64,000 nt of DNA. Origin: Megamerina dolium (lineage: Eukaryota > Arthropoda > Insecta > Diptera > Megamerinidae). Location of the stretch: positions 88,092,846 through 88,156,845 of the forward strand of contig OY978526.1 in assembly GCA_963854835.1 (NCBI GenBank), read 5' to 3'. The notes below the pieces were generated by a model. The model was not told where the DNA came from, made no database searches, and worked only from the letters and a program-made list of their open reading frames with translations. Shown piece by piece: positions 34,001 to 45,597 of the stretch (positions within the stretch are counted from its first letter, which is position 1; each line of letters starts with the position of its first letter). Made by a program: the position numbers and the translations under genes.

Positions 34001-36017
34001 GGCTCGATTTCTCATTTGAAATATTTATATACATAGTATACCTAGTGAAGTCATAAATATTGGTACACAAAAAAATCGACGCTAAATGAAAACGAATTAA
34101 TATTTTTCAAAACTTTTTTTCCTTTTAATTGGATTCAATGGCTACAAATCTTAGAACAACTTATTCGAAAAGACTTCCATTTGCCTTCCAGCACGACTTG
34201 AGACAAGCTGGCCACTCATCGATCGCGAGACGCACTTCATGCATGGGGAAATTGTACACTGCACGGACAAGGGCTCGCTTCAATGACTCAATATTTGGAT
34301 GTCGAGTAGAGGAAGCCATGCCTTCTAATACGGACCACAACTTGTAATCCAACGGGTTGACATCTGCACTACCAGTTGGCCAATCATCCGTTGATATGAA
34401 GTCCGGAATGTCTGTTTTTTAGCCACAGTTGAGTCGTTTTTGCCTTGTGAGCTGGAGCAGAGTCTTGCTGGAAAGTCCACGGCTTTCGATTTTCCCTTGT
34501 GTTTTCCCTCCAATGCGGCTGTGAGTAGGTGACAAGTGTGTCGCTTGTACGCGCTCAGTTCCAAATCTTAATTTTTTTTTTTTTTTTTTTTTTGTTAGCT
34601 TATTTTTTTTTATTAAATCTTTCTTAAATACAAGAAACTAACAATAAGTATTCAAATCTTACAAACTAAATAAAACTATGTGATATCCCCTACGTTCCAT
34701 CACAATTTGGTGAGTCGCGAGATGTAGCAATTTTACAGCATATTCAGTGTGTCTTTTCTTTTTAATCGACGATGCCCCTTGCTCAGCAACAATTGCCTAG
34801 CAAGGGGATTCGGATGACTGTGTAATTTTTGAATGTAGCTTCTGCAAGACATTGCAACTTCCTCAGAAATTGTGCGTACATTTAAATCTCGATGGATGTT
34901 AACGTTCCTCATATACCAAGGCGCGTTTACAATAATTCGCAGACACTTGGATTGTATTCGCTGCAATTTTTCGATATTAGAGGGAGATGCGGTGCCCCAA
35001 AACTGAATACCATAAGTCCAGATTGGTTTCAGGATTGCTTTATATAATAGCACTTTGTATTCAAGATTCAACTTTGATCTTTTGTGTAACAGCCACAATC
35101 CAAATCTTCATGGACATGGATTTTTTGCAAAATTTGCATTTCCCACAACAAGATTTTCTGTTTTCGCAGCGATTTTCGGTCAATTCATTTCTTCACGGCT
35201 TTGATCACTTTAGGAGTTCTCACAATACGCAGACGGCCGTATCTTTGACCGTCTCGTACTCCACCAGTATCCTCAAACAAGTTCACAGCACGAAATACAA
35301 AATTTCAAGTGATTCCAAGCGGTCGCAATGTTTAAAAGATATCGCCTTTTCCCTTGTTGCATTTTAGTAGGCCAACTACAGTAATAGGATTTTCGATGTC
35401 GCCCCATTCCGTGATTGTAAAATTTTTACGTGACAATGAAGCATAAATGTCAACTGTCAAATAGCAGGCAAGATGAAATGAATGCACCCAATATTGCATT
35501 CGTAAAGAATGCGTTTAGTTGTGTATCAATATTTATTACTTGACTAGGTACTTCATTTGAGTAGTAAATTTTCCTTGAATACGAGTACAGTTTTTCTTTG
35601 CATTTATCTCTATCGAGAATTTGTTAAATTTTATTTTGATTTCATAGATTAATTCTTTTATTTATATGTTTGTTAAGTATATACAAAATATTTGAGTATA
35701 TAAATAATCAAGTTTCGTTAATAGATGCACTTATGTATATACGACTATATTATGCCTTATTTGCAGATGAAAATGACTTAGTACCCGATGGTCAAGCTGG
35801 TGCCGGTATCTTCAATTGTCCCGATGATTATATTGCGATCAATCAGGTACGTTTATGTGGTGAACGTTTCAATGATGGTATTGACAATCAGGATTTCACT
35901 GTGAATGCACCTGTGCGTGATAACGCAGCGGGACCAATTATTTTACCATTTCGCACCGATTCGGAATATGTAGGTCGTGGTTTTCGTTTGAATTATAAAC
36001 AAGAATTGTGTATTTAA
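31002..36017 (+). CDS. Secreted CUB-domain protein, seven exons, 565 residues
   Basis: The exons are 31002-31842, 31914-32068, 32132-32240, 32303-32403, 32463-32585, 32646-32763 and 35767-36017. All introns are GT-AG and the joined frame is open for 565 codons. Residues 8-38 are hydrophobic and probably a signal peptide; ATGs at codons 8 and 24 are alternative starts. A Thr-rich, probably O-glycosylated stalk covers 116-181. A compact Cys module spans 240-285 (Cys 240, 254, 260, 271, 278, 279) and ends GVCCIF, a pattern seen before the CUB domain in insect CUB proteins. The CUB domain runs about 285-403, with AIAYFESPNYP, LRLDFLMFEL and LCGINTGQHIYV. A second Cys-containing module of similar size fills 407-565. 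Family membership suggests an extracellular binding protein, but no ligand can be named. The last intron is 3003 nt, packed with transposon remains; the other five are 59-71 nt. I considered the acceptor at 31923 but prefer 31914 because it restores VCC-x-F before Cys-Gly. Confidence 0.88.
33110..33660 (+). mobile_element. LINE fragment with RNase H second-Asp motif (intronic)
   Basis: The plus-strand frames include ILTPPHLTANSVALWLSNL, typical of the region before RNase H. HALEVCERERIRRRTRGTK and ICILSDSQAALKSLEKF follow. The first Asp motif is degraded and the frame shifts repeatedly. Confidence 0.6.
33830..34030 (-). mobile_element. Reverse-transcriptase C-terminal scrap (intronic)
   Basis: The minus-strand frame reads RAFVRKTKTTLFKPLIMSGH, then FFERQVLCKIIEPV, a stop, and SGEYRMSCNYELHVVL. 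This matches the connection-domain region of the (GAA)n-tailed LINE family at 23706-24350 and 60200-60925. Confidence 0.6.
34130..35400 (-). mobile_element. maT-like (Tc1/mariner) transposon interrupted by a LINE
   Basis: Two minus-strand parts belong together. The upstream part (35400-35109) reads YETVKDTAVCVLRTPKVIKA, and the frame shifts after VKK. The downstream part (34560-34130) reads LSAYKRHTCHLLTAALEGK, DDWPTGSADVNPLDYKLWSV and LVRAVYNFPMHEVRLAIDEW, ending CLKSCWKANGSLFE. NPLDYKLW carries the last catalytic Asp and has the form seen in maT (DD37D) elements. The parts are separated by the LINE at 34570-35099. The outer ends are not resolved. Confidence 0.75.
34570..35099 (-). mobile_element. 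5'-truncated jockey-like LINE nested in the maT-like element
   Basis: Target-site duplications CCAAATCTT lie at 34561-34569 and 35100-35108. The minus-strand insert starts in the reverse-transcriptase end region: LLHKRSKLNLEYKVLLYKAI, LKPIWTYGIQFWGTASPSNI, EKLQRIQSKCLRIIVNAPW, VNIHRDLNVRTISEEV. This is typical of jockey-clade ORF2. The open frame stops at 34733. The 3' UTR ends in a poly(A), the T run at 34572-34594. Confidence 0.9.
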
Positions 36018-36159
36018 ATTATTGTTAAATTTAGTAGAGCAGAGAAAATGTATGTATATGTACATGTAGGTACCTTCATTTGATTTGGTACATGATGTAC
36101 ATGAATCTAGATTTATTTATTAAAAAAACTTTAGAAAGTTGTTGTGAATTTAATGTGGA

Positions 36160-36165
36160 AATAAA
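36160..36165 (+). promoter_or_regulatory. Candidate polyadenylation signal AATAAA of the CUB gene
   Basis: GGAATAAAATTTATT lies 143 nt after the stop at 36017. Confidence 0.55.
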
Positions 36166-36179
36166 ATTTATTAATATGT

Positions 36180-38470
36180 ACGTACGTGACAAATTTTTAT
36201 TTTATTCTTATGTATAAAATATATGCGGCTATTTTTTTCTATTTTTTTTTTTTTAACAAATACCATATTCATATGTTCAATATGAGCGCATATAAAATAA
36301 GATAGAAATTATTTTGTGATGCGCTCGAGATATATTAAATTTTTTTTCATTTTTTTTTTTTATTTTTCATTTGTGATGGCTTAAATTTTATATTTGCTTG
36401 AATTGTTCCAGTTATGCTTGATTTTGTGTGCCTAAATTATATTAAATGTATGTATTGCCACACGCGGGCATTGCTTATATTTGAATTTATCATATGAAAG
36501 CACCATCACAGCAGCAGCAGCAACATGAAAATTTTGCAAATTTTTGGTTGACATGGGAAAATACAACGGTTTCCGCTTTAATGCCACATTCACTAGTGCT
36601 GATGATCATAGTGATGATCATCTCACTTATCATCAACATTTGTCTTTGTGTGATTTACGAGTTAAGGAGTAAAGTTATCTGGTACACCTCACCTCCCACT
36701 TGGCGATTGTAATTGTTGATTGTGATCGCTGGTAATTTATGTTGGACACTTTTCACAAAACGATCTCCCACCATCACTATCAGCATGATCATCATCTCAT
36801 CGGTAACTGAAATACATAGTTGTTCATATTCGTTCATATCAATCCATTGCTCCAATGGTTAGTAATGTTGTTGTACTTAACAGTTCAGTTTCAATGTATG
36901 TTCCAAATGGCGGTTGCCAACATCACCATCACCACCACGACGACTATCATTCAAATTCGGCACATTTTGACGTACGAATATGGCATGCAAACTCCTACTT
37001 CTCTCCTACACCTGCATAAAATATACGCTAAACAATCGCATAACGCTTTTTGATGTATTATATGCATTTAGCTGTATTGCTATCACTCTCTCTTTGGATA
37101 TTTGTTTTATTCATTTTTTTTTTGGTATCAACTTTTGCGGTTGACAGGTTTTTTTGCTTTTTTCTAGCCTTCATTTCATTTGGTATGCATCTGTGACGAT
37201 GAAATTTATTTGTTATTGCCGTTGCCGTTGTAGTCATTGTTGTTGTTGTTGTTGTTGTTAGTGTGACAACATTAAAATTCAGATAAAATGCAATTTTATT
37301 TCGCTTAGTTTTCGTTCATTTTGATATCTCCTCCATGATGATGATGATGATGATGATGATGATATGTATTTGTTTGTCTATTCATTTGATGTAGTGAATC
37401 GAAATTAACCCACGCCTTTTTTGTAGCGGTACTTTTTCATATACACTTACATATATTTGCATATAATTTTATTTGTTGCGCTTTGGATGTTCATAAGACA
37501 TGCACACATATTATTTGACTGACTACATTTACGATATGGTTACATTTGAAATTTGTCAAAATAGTGTTTTGACAATAATAATTGCATCTTCATACTGTGG
37601 TATTCATTGATACATTTTTTTTTCAACATCTACTCCCATTATTACATAGCTCCATTTCAATATTATTGTATGTTAATTTGAAAATATTTGGTAGTTATAA
37701 TGGCTATTTGCTCTTTCTTATGAAATTTAAACGAAATCGGTTAATATAATTAAACTTGTTCCAAATTTATTACGTACAGCAAGACGGAAAGAGAAGCTCG
37801 ATCAAGCTTTTGGTGCCATATATGTGGCATATGGTTAAAATTGTCTTAAATACATTTAGTCTATGGTTTTAGATAACATAAAATACGTACTCGAATATAT
37901 TCTCGAAGCTTCAAATTGACCACAACATTAAAAAACTTGTCGATCTCAATGCAAAAATTGCTAATTAATCGTACAGAATGTCAAGCAATTTTTTGAACTA
38001 TTGTCGAATTATAATTAAGTAAAACATATCTAATTAAATATAGTAATAATATAGGAAATAGAAAAATGTTAAAATAAATTATATCAAATATGATCAAATA
38101 ATAATAATTTTCACTATTATTTAATCAATTTCAGCCCATTATACATTTCTAATGTGAATATGCATGTATGTATGTACTTTGGTATATATTTGTATTAGCA
38201 ATAAATAAAAACCCTTCGGGGTGTAACGTGCACTACATTAGAAATTGAAAATTCACCTACAACATCGACAACGACATCAACATCGTTGCCATACAAAGCG
38301 CGATAGATAATAAAGATTCTCATGTTGCATAACTTATAAAAACAATAACAACATAACCATAATAACAAAGGTACATGATATTGTACAAAGAAATCAAAAA
38401 ATCAAGCAAAAGTTGTGGAAGATATAGCAGCGACAAATTTTATTACAGGGAGGAGTGAATCATGTATTAG
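36180..38470. other. AT-rich DNA, no recognised gene
   Basis: The frame at 36494-36712 starts Met-Lys-Ala-Pro-Ser with poly-Gln and has a hydrophobic run, but no splice or codon evidence supports it. Two degraded bits look like SINE 3' ends: GGAAAGAGAAGCTCG at 37786 and CCCTTCGGGG at 38213. Confidence 0.4.
37335..37363. repeat. (ATG)n microsatellite
   Basis: Nine uninterrupted ATG/GAT units. Confidence 0.9.
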
Positions 38471-38475
38471 GTATA

Positions 38476-39330
38476 TAAGGTGTAGTAAAAAGAAATGCAA
38501 TATTTTTCCAATAGATGGCTTTAGTAATCTGTATCTCACGTTGTATAAGTCCGATCGGGTTACGCTAGATGACGTTAGAAAGATAGGATTTCGTATTAAA
38601 TAAACTTTTCAGGCAGTTTTGTGATTGTTTGACTCAGTAGTGTTCCAGCACGCGTCAAAGATGGATACCAGTAAAGAGAAAATACGCCAAATTTTACAGT
38701 TTTTCTTCGATAAAGGCGAAAACGCAAGCCAGACGGCTGAAAATGTGAATAGTGTTTATGGTCCTGATATTGTAACAGCCAATCACGTGCAATATTGGTT
38801 TCGTCGATTCCGTTCCGGTAAATTTGGTGTCAAAAATGCTCCTCTACGGCCAAACTTTTAATTCGGACTTGTGCTGTCAACAACTGGACCGTCTGAAGGA
38901 AGCAATCACCCAGAAGCGGCCAGCTTTGCCCAATAGGAGAGGAATTGTGTTCCATCAGGACAACGCCAGGCCACACACATCGATAGTGACTCGTCAGAAA
39001 CTCCGGGAGCTTGGTTGGGAGGTTCTTTTGCATCCACCTTATAGTCCGGACTTGGCACCAAGTGATTAATACCTGTTCCTATCTATGGCGAATGATTTTA
39101 CTGGTGAAAAATTCAACTCAAGAGAAGCTTGTGAAAATCGACTGTCCCAGTTTTTTTGCCAATAGGAACGAGGGTTTGTATGAGAGTGGAATTATGAAAT
39201 TACCTTCAAAATGGCAACAAGTTATTGAACAAAATGGTGCATATTTGACCTAAATCGGATCTTTGTAACTATGCTAAATAAAACATTCCATCTAATGCAA
39301 AAATAATGGATTTCTTTTTACTAGGCCTTA
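38476..39330 (+). mobile_element. Internally deleted mariner, second family
   Basis: The 855-bp element is flanked by TA on each side (38474-38475, 39331-39332). Its inverted repeats are TAAGGTGTAGTAAAAAGAA and TAAGGCCTAGTAAAAAGAA. The transposase starts near 38625, runs through the helix-turn-helix (KIRQILQFFFDKGENASQTA), then jumps near 38846 from KFGVKNAP to LLYGQTFNSD. The middle, with the first catalytic Asp, is gone. HQDNARPH and YSPDLAPSD remain, followed by a stop at 39067. It shares its family with 20270-21463. Confidence 0.9.
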
Positions 39331-39332
39331 TA

Positions 39333-41940
39333 TATTATATATATGTAAGTATATAGATATTTACATATATACCAGGGAGTTGCTCTAACATACACATACG
39401 ATTCTTGCAGTCATTCGTTACAGCGCAGCACAGTATGTTTAAATGGATTATTTTAGATTCGGGATGATTCAATTTCAACATAACATTTTTGCAGAAGGAC
39501 ATGAAGTATTCGGGAGTAGTGAGACTGATTCGTACTAAAATGGCTCATTTCTAGATATATGCTTTAAGCAAGTGTAAGCACATAGTTTGTTAGTCTGATG
39601 ATTCTTTAAGAATTAGCAGCGAATCAGTTATGAATAATAGGATTAGCTCATGAATACAATTGATCTTTGCATACGTATGAATTTGCTGTATACCGTTAAA
39701 ACTGTTTGTATGATAACGCCTTTTCTTACTGTATCTATTGTATGTACGAGTATGTACATCAGCTTACAATTTGGCAATATGGCAAATTACAATAAGTTGA
39801 AGACATTCGTTGCCATAGTTGTAATTATAGAATTGTGGTAAGGAAAATAGTTCTTCTATATCTTTAATAATATAAAGTATGGCATGTTGCACATTTGCAT
39901 AATGTAATCAATTCGCCGTCGATGACAATCGTTCTGCAAAGCGGATCACAAATGTTGATAATGTAAATAACTAATATTTAGAAGGGAGCTGTCATTAACG
40001 TCGTAAATTATATACTTACTTATATGAGTAAAATAATGAAACTGTTAGGGTTAGGCTTAATCGAAACGAGGATGGTGAATATTGTTCATGACACAAGCGA
40101 TCTCAGAATTAGAGCACATTATGAAAAAATGTGATGAGGTAAATTCGGAAAAATTTTCAATTTGAATGCTTTGAATTGAGCGTGGAATTGGCATTTGATA
40201 CACATACTCATGGCTCGGGTTCCTTCCTTAGAATTTTGGTACGTGTTAAATTTGGACAATTGATTCGAATTGTGATTATGTATTTCAAGAAGATTTTCAT
40301 TAGTTTTACATTATGGTTTAGTTTTGGAATTTATTAAAAAAAAAAAAGCGGTTAACGAGTACATATTCGAACGAGGAGTATCTTGAACTGAAGGCCAACT
40401 CTCTGTGAGATCCTTTGCAGGCGAATACCAAATAAGATAACACAATAAACTGTGATTACGTGGTGATAAGATTTAGATGGACTGTTTCAACGATGGCCGA
40501 TTGTCTTGCTGCAGGTGTAGAGGTTGCTTGGAAATATTATGAATGTGATGATAGAGGTGTTGTTATTGATGATTTTTTTGATGTTGGTAATATCTATAGA
40601 AGGGTTGATGTTTTGATCGTATCGTGAGACCTGATAGACACCGATCGTATTAGAAACAAAAAATATGATTTTAAGTTTAATTTAGCACAACATTACTACT
40701 TCTAAATGTTACAAAAGAGGGAGAGGAAGGGAAAAAGCAGTGAGAATTAAAGAAGATGCATATTTGAGAGCTAAAAAAGTCCAATTTGCTATAAAAATAT
40801 TTATGCGGTGAGTGCAAGCAACTTACTCTCGCTTAGACAAACTGAAAGAACTGTTCACTATTGTCCTGGAGAATTTTCACGTTTTAACACACATTTGGCA
40901 AGAATATGCTCTATTGTTTAATTTCTATCTAAGGAGAATATTCACAATATGTCTTCAGCGATCCTGATCTGCTTCTTGTGGCTTTATAGTATAGAAGGAT
41001 GTTTGATTTTTTTATGCTCTCAAATTGATCTATCCATGTCCATTTCTTTACGTTATGTTACGTGTGTGTTTTGTTAAAAACCAATTGTTGATGAGATCCT
41101 GTCTTGTCTGCTCATTTTCTATTTCATAGTTGCCATCTGTGGTACCTAATACCCACAGCTGGTACGAATTTGTGGCACTCTAGAACAGATTTGTGTTAGT
41201 CATCTTATTTTATGATTTTATCATAGCTTGAATGTTTGACATTACATTCATTATACCCTACACTCAAAGAGCCAAGGGTATGTTGAATTAGCTCCTCTGT
41301 TTGTGACACTTATAAGGACTTTAAGGTGACAGATATAAACATATATAAAGTATATATCTATTGATCAGAATCACGATTTGAGTGATTTGGACATGTTCGC
41401 ATGACGAGTGCTGCTATTACAGAAGGATCGAGCTGAAATTTTGTTTATAAGATGATTTTCACCAAAGATTGTACAAGCTCATCACTCATATCTTCCGTAT
41501 AAAAGTAGGTTGTTGAATGTATGTTTTCACACTTTAGAAGCGGTATATGAAGTTATCGAAGTGAAACTTGGCATATAATGTAAGTCTGATCACAGAATTG
41601 ACATGCTAGGAAATAGGTATAATCGGATTAAAACCTCTTTTACGAATGCATGTTGTTGAATGGGCGCCAAAATGTAAAGCTATCAAATCAAAATTTGTCA
41701 AAGGCGTAAAGGGATGGATTTTATATCACCTCCGATGGTTTTGAGCGGAGGATAAGTATATAACACATAATATGTAAGTTTGCATCCAAATATAATTTAA
41801 TTAATTTATTTATTGCTTAGCACAAAGATACTTAGAAGCATATTTACTTTGCTAAAACCATTGACATTATAATTTTATGATGAAATATCAATCTTTAAAA
41901 TTGAAAAATTCCTTCCAATTCTTTTGAAAAGAGTACATAT
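39333..41940. other. Largely unique AT-rich DNA, no recognised gene
   Basis: No open frame above 63 codons and no transposon ends are seen. ACGTGTTAAATTTGGACAA at 40241-40259 could be a tiny SINE scrap. Confidence 0.4.
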
Positions 41941-41953
41941 TTAACGTTTTGAT

Positions 41954-42673
41954 TAAGGAAATTCCAAATTTCACTGATCATTGTGGTGTGTTTTAGGCAG
42001 AAGTAAAAGCTATTAATACTGCACTCACTTGGGTCAAGCAGAGCACGGTCTCTCACAGAGACATTTGCATCTTGAGTTACAGGCAAGCTGTATTAAAGCC
42101 CTGAACTCCGTTCTCGTTAAATCTAAGACTATTTTTAACTGCCGCAGATCTCTCGATAAGATTGCAGAGCAGCATAACATTTTCCTGTGCTGGATGCTTG
42201 GGCACAGAGGTATATGAGGAGACTGCAAAGCAGATGAGCTAGCAAGGAAGGGCCAAAGAATGCCTTAACCGAAGAAAATACAGGTTTAGGGATTCCTATT
42301 GCCACATGCAAGCATAAATTGGAAGTAATAACCCTCAACGCCTTTCAGAAAAGATGTAGGACGGTGAAATTGCTGTGGCCAAAAATCAGTAGGAAATGCA
42401 TACGTAAGCTTACTGGCTTTAGCCTTCTAGATATTTCGACCTATGTGGGAGTGATCACAGGCCGCAGGGTCATTATCAAATGAATGACCTAGCAGTAATA
42501 TCCAGGTTGAAATTAACAGCCTTCTAATGTTCATTAAAAATTCAGGTTGGTTCAACGAGTAAATGGGTAAAAGGAATATCCGCGTGGTATCACAATGTGC
42601 CTTTATCTCTATCTGGCCTACGTGAGCCCTCTCCATGAAGAGGACGGCCACACTAACCTAACCTAACCTAGCC
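41954..42673 (+). mobile_element. 5'-truncated RNase-H LINE whose 3' end is shared with SINEs
   Basis: The insert is flanked by TAACGTTTTGAT at 41942-41953 and 42674-42685; the first TAA could equally belong to the tail. The plus frame starts at the RNase H Glu motif (HCGVFQAEVKAINTALTWV). It reaches WMLGHRGI, the degraded WxPGH motif, near 42193, with stops and frameshifts between. The last ~90 bp contain GGTATCACAATG (42586-42597), paired CCTCTCCATGAAGAGG and a CCTAACCTAACCTA tail. The same module ends the SINEs at 6145, 9357 and 22703. Confidence 0.85.
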
Positions 42674-42689
42674 TAACGTTTTGATAATC

Positions 42690-44841
42690 CTCAATCAACT
42701 CGTGCAGCATACTATTAATATTAGAATGCAACAATAGAAGTTCAAATGCATACAAACGAAAATAAAGTTGTCATCATTATCGATTTGCCGATTGCATAGA
42801 ATGTAAAGACATAATGATTTATTATATGTAATGAGTGCATACCATATTAATGTATGTTAAAAGTACTATGGCTGTGCCTATGAATTTACAACAACAAGCG
42901 ATTAATAAATATTTATCTTGATATTTACATTTACTCGTAGTACAATTTCATTTAAGTGTACGACAACAACAACAAAAAATCCATTGATAAATATCAATCG
43001 ATTGATAAAATCGATCGAATCGATTGAGTGTACGATCGTACAAGATCGATTTAGAAATTTATTGGTGTTGTTGTTGTTGTTGTTGTTGTTTTTACCTATG
43101 CCAATAAAATGAAGAAACAATGCTGATGCTGCTTCTTTCTGAGCTTGTTTTTGTTGCTGTTAATATTGAAATTGGAAAACATGTATGCTGGCCTTATCAT
43201 GTGTGTGTTTGACTGTGCCTGGTTGGTAAAGTGTAGGTTGGCATGTTGGTGTCGGCGGGAGACCACCCAAATGAGTTTTAATTATAGATCGTAAAGAAAT
43301 TGATTGAAGTGAATATTTACGTTTTGGCATTTTACTTATTTATGTATAAGTAGTACATGTAGTATACTCATTCTTCTTGGTGAATTTCTTGATAATAATA
43401 AAGTGATCACAAGCAAAAATGTTGATCACCTATGGTGAGAGATTGTAACTGAGAGCAAAATGGAGGCGATAATCCTTAGCCAGAATATGTTTTAGAATTT
43501 GCAGCTGTTTGTTGGAACCGACATCGGGTTCAGAGCATATAGTTAATTATAAATCTGATTAGTTATTGATTGTTAATGCAAGCTGTGTGTTTTTTAAAGC
43601 TTTAGTTGCTTTCTTTTGATTTTCAGCATGCATCATTATGCAAAATATATTGCAGATCAGCTTTAACAACAAAACAAAAATATTGTTTAAACTTGTTATT
43701 TTTTGCTTCGCATTAATTAATTGATTAACTTGTTGCACTCATTTATTTTATGAGCTACTAAAACAGCATGGGGTCTCAAAAAATAGATACTCGTACATAG
43801 GGAGGGGTACGCTTAAAAGCAAAGCTATATATTGTGTGTTAAAGGTTAGGAAAGCATGTTTAACTGGTAAACATTATGTATATTGTGCGAGTATGATAAA
43901 GATTAATTTATGTATGGTAAATATCATGTTTTCTTGTATTTTGTATAATGTACTTATTAATGTACTATTCAAGATAAAGTCATAAAATCATGGTGCTTAC
44001 GAAGATAGTGGTAAAAATGCAGCTGTTGATATAATGCAAAAAAAAAAAAAAAAAACAACAACAACAACATCAAAAAGAAATCGTAATGCTAATGTTTGCC
44101 GGTAAATATGTTGGTTCAAAATGAGTTTGAATCATAATTAAATTTTAAAATTAATTAATTGTGATAAAAATGTCGTCGATTGTAGGCTTGAATTTATGAA
44201 AGATTTTTCATATCAATAGACTTTAAAAAATAGTTTGACCTATTTCCCAGCGATTTGCTGCATCAAAAGAAATCTAAACGCCATGAAAAATTATATCTGT
44301 ATTGTTATACACTATCCCCACTGCTATGCTAAATGCGATACCAAATAGCCCACCGATTTATCTCTATATGAAGAGTCTGGCCAGTAGAGAGGTTGATGAG
44401 CATAGAGGAACTGACAAAAAATATCTTATGTTAACCGCTACTAATGCCGTTATTCAGCACCATAATCAGCTTCCATAATATAATACCATAGGTTTGGTAA
44501 AATGGCACAACATCGCGTTCCAATCAGAAGTCAATGCAGCTAGAATGGCATGCGGCCCAGTGCCACCTTCTGATATTGTTTCTCGTTGAGTTTCTTTCAA
44601 TTATGGGAACAAATTTATTAAATTGGTACATAGTTCCGTTCTACTCTTTAATAGGAAAGTGCATGCAAGATTTCAAATAGATCTACAATATCCGGAATTA
44701 GGACCAGAAGATCTCAAAAAAACTTTTCAGATATCTTTCTATATATTTTTACCTATAACCTTAACGTTGACATTTGCTTATAACTGCGTATAGCATTTAA
44801 TAGTCCCGAGAGAATAGTGGCAGAGTAATTATGCTAAATAC
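42690..44841. other. AT-rich DNA, no recognised gene
   Basis: A GTT run lies at 43062-43091 and an A-run with ACA repeats at 44038-44070. The palindrome cluster at 42992-43052 is listed separately. No gene is supported. Confidence 0.4.
42992..43052. promoter_or_regulatory. Cluster of palindromes and ATCGAT sites
   Basis: A perfect 16-bp palindrome, TATCAATCGATTGATA (42992-43007), is followed within 25 bp by a perfect 12-bp palindrome, GTACGATCGTAC (43030-43041). ATCGAT occurs about four times in 60 bp. In Drosophila, DREF and BEAF-32 bind related TATCGATA/CGATA sequences, so a promoter or boundary role is conceivable. No promoter is otherwise visible. Confidence 0.35.
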
Positions 44842-44845
44842 ATAT

Positions 44846-45292
44846 TGTAACGAGTATCGATGGTTGGTTACTCATCACTATTGTGACTGACACTATTGTG
44901 AATGACACGAATATTGGCAGCATCGAAACGTATGTCAACAAAAAGAAATAGGCAATAACCAGAACAAGCCAAGGAGAAAGAAAGAGATGAATCGCGACTA
45001 CGATAAAGGAAGATTCTGGAGTGTTGCCACATAGTATAAATAGAACCAGTGTTGACAAATCATTCTAATCCCGAACGTGATTGTGCAGACATCGATACAG
45101 TATCAGAGGCAAAAATTGCATGTACATTAAAAGAGTTATTGTAAATAGTTGATTGTAAACAGAGTTGATTAAATAAATTGTTGCTGTATATAATTGTACA
45201 AAATAAGTGTTGCAATTATTCTTGACAGAATCTAGTGATCGGATAAGGTTAATTCAAATGGAATTAAACGTTCACAAAATAAAAACGTAACA
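44846..45292 (+). mobile_element. Solo LTR of a gypsy-like retrotransposon
   Basis: The 447-bp unit begins TGTAACG and ends CGTAACA. It is flanked by the 4-bp duplication ATAT (44842-44845, 45293-45296), the size made by Ty3/gypsy integrases. Inside are a TATAAAT box at 45035 and AATAAA at 45172, in the order expected of a promoter-bearing LTR. No gag, pol or second LTR is adjacent, so recombination between LTRs probably removed the body. Confidence 0.75.
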
Positions 45293-45597
45293 ATATGTTA
45301 CAAACTCCTTTGACGTAGTTTTTTTTATAATCATAATTACTTTAAGAGGTTTTTTTTTTGTATGACACTGTAGTAAAAAACAGCTTCAAATGCATTTAAG
45401 TGCGCATCCAATGGGATATAAAATTTTTGGAATCTGTATGAACACGACTGTGTCATGAAGGGACATTATTTCGCCTAAGTTCAAGTGGTTACAACACCTG
45501 ACTAAGTTGAGTACCCCTTTCCAATAAGCAATCAAGCTTATCTACATGGTGCTTTTACTAAACAAGCAGATAATAGCATAAAAAATAATTTAATAAA

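Larger units (their letters stand above)
32764..35766 (+). other. 3003-nt last intron of the CUB gene, transposon-filled
   Basis: The donor is G|GTTTGT (32764) and the acceptor is TTATTTGCAG (ends 35766), with phase 1 on both sides. Inside are at least four fragments: a LINE RNase H piece, a reverse-transcriptase piece, a maT-like transposon, and a LINE nested in the last. The exon frame on both sides is intact, so splicing apparently tolerates the load. Confidence 0.85.

Noticed and set aside
36494..36712. Open frame with poly-Gln and a hydrophobic helix after the CUB gene
   Set aside because: Repetitive composition, no splice signals, and it lies beyond the polyadenylation signal.
37771..37835. 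Additional SINE copy
   Set aside because: Only GGAAAGAGAAGCTCG and a GTGCCATATATG-like end remain. Too short to call.
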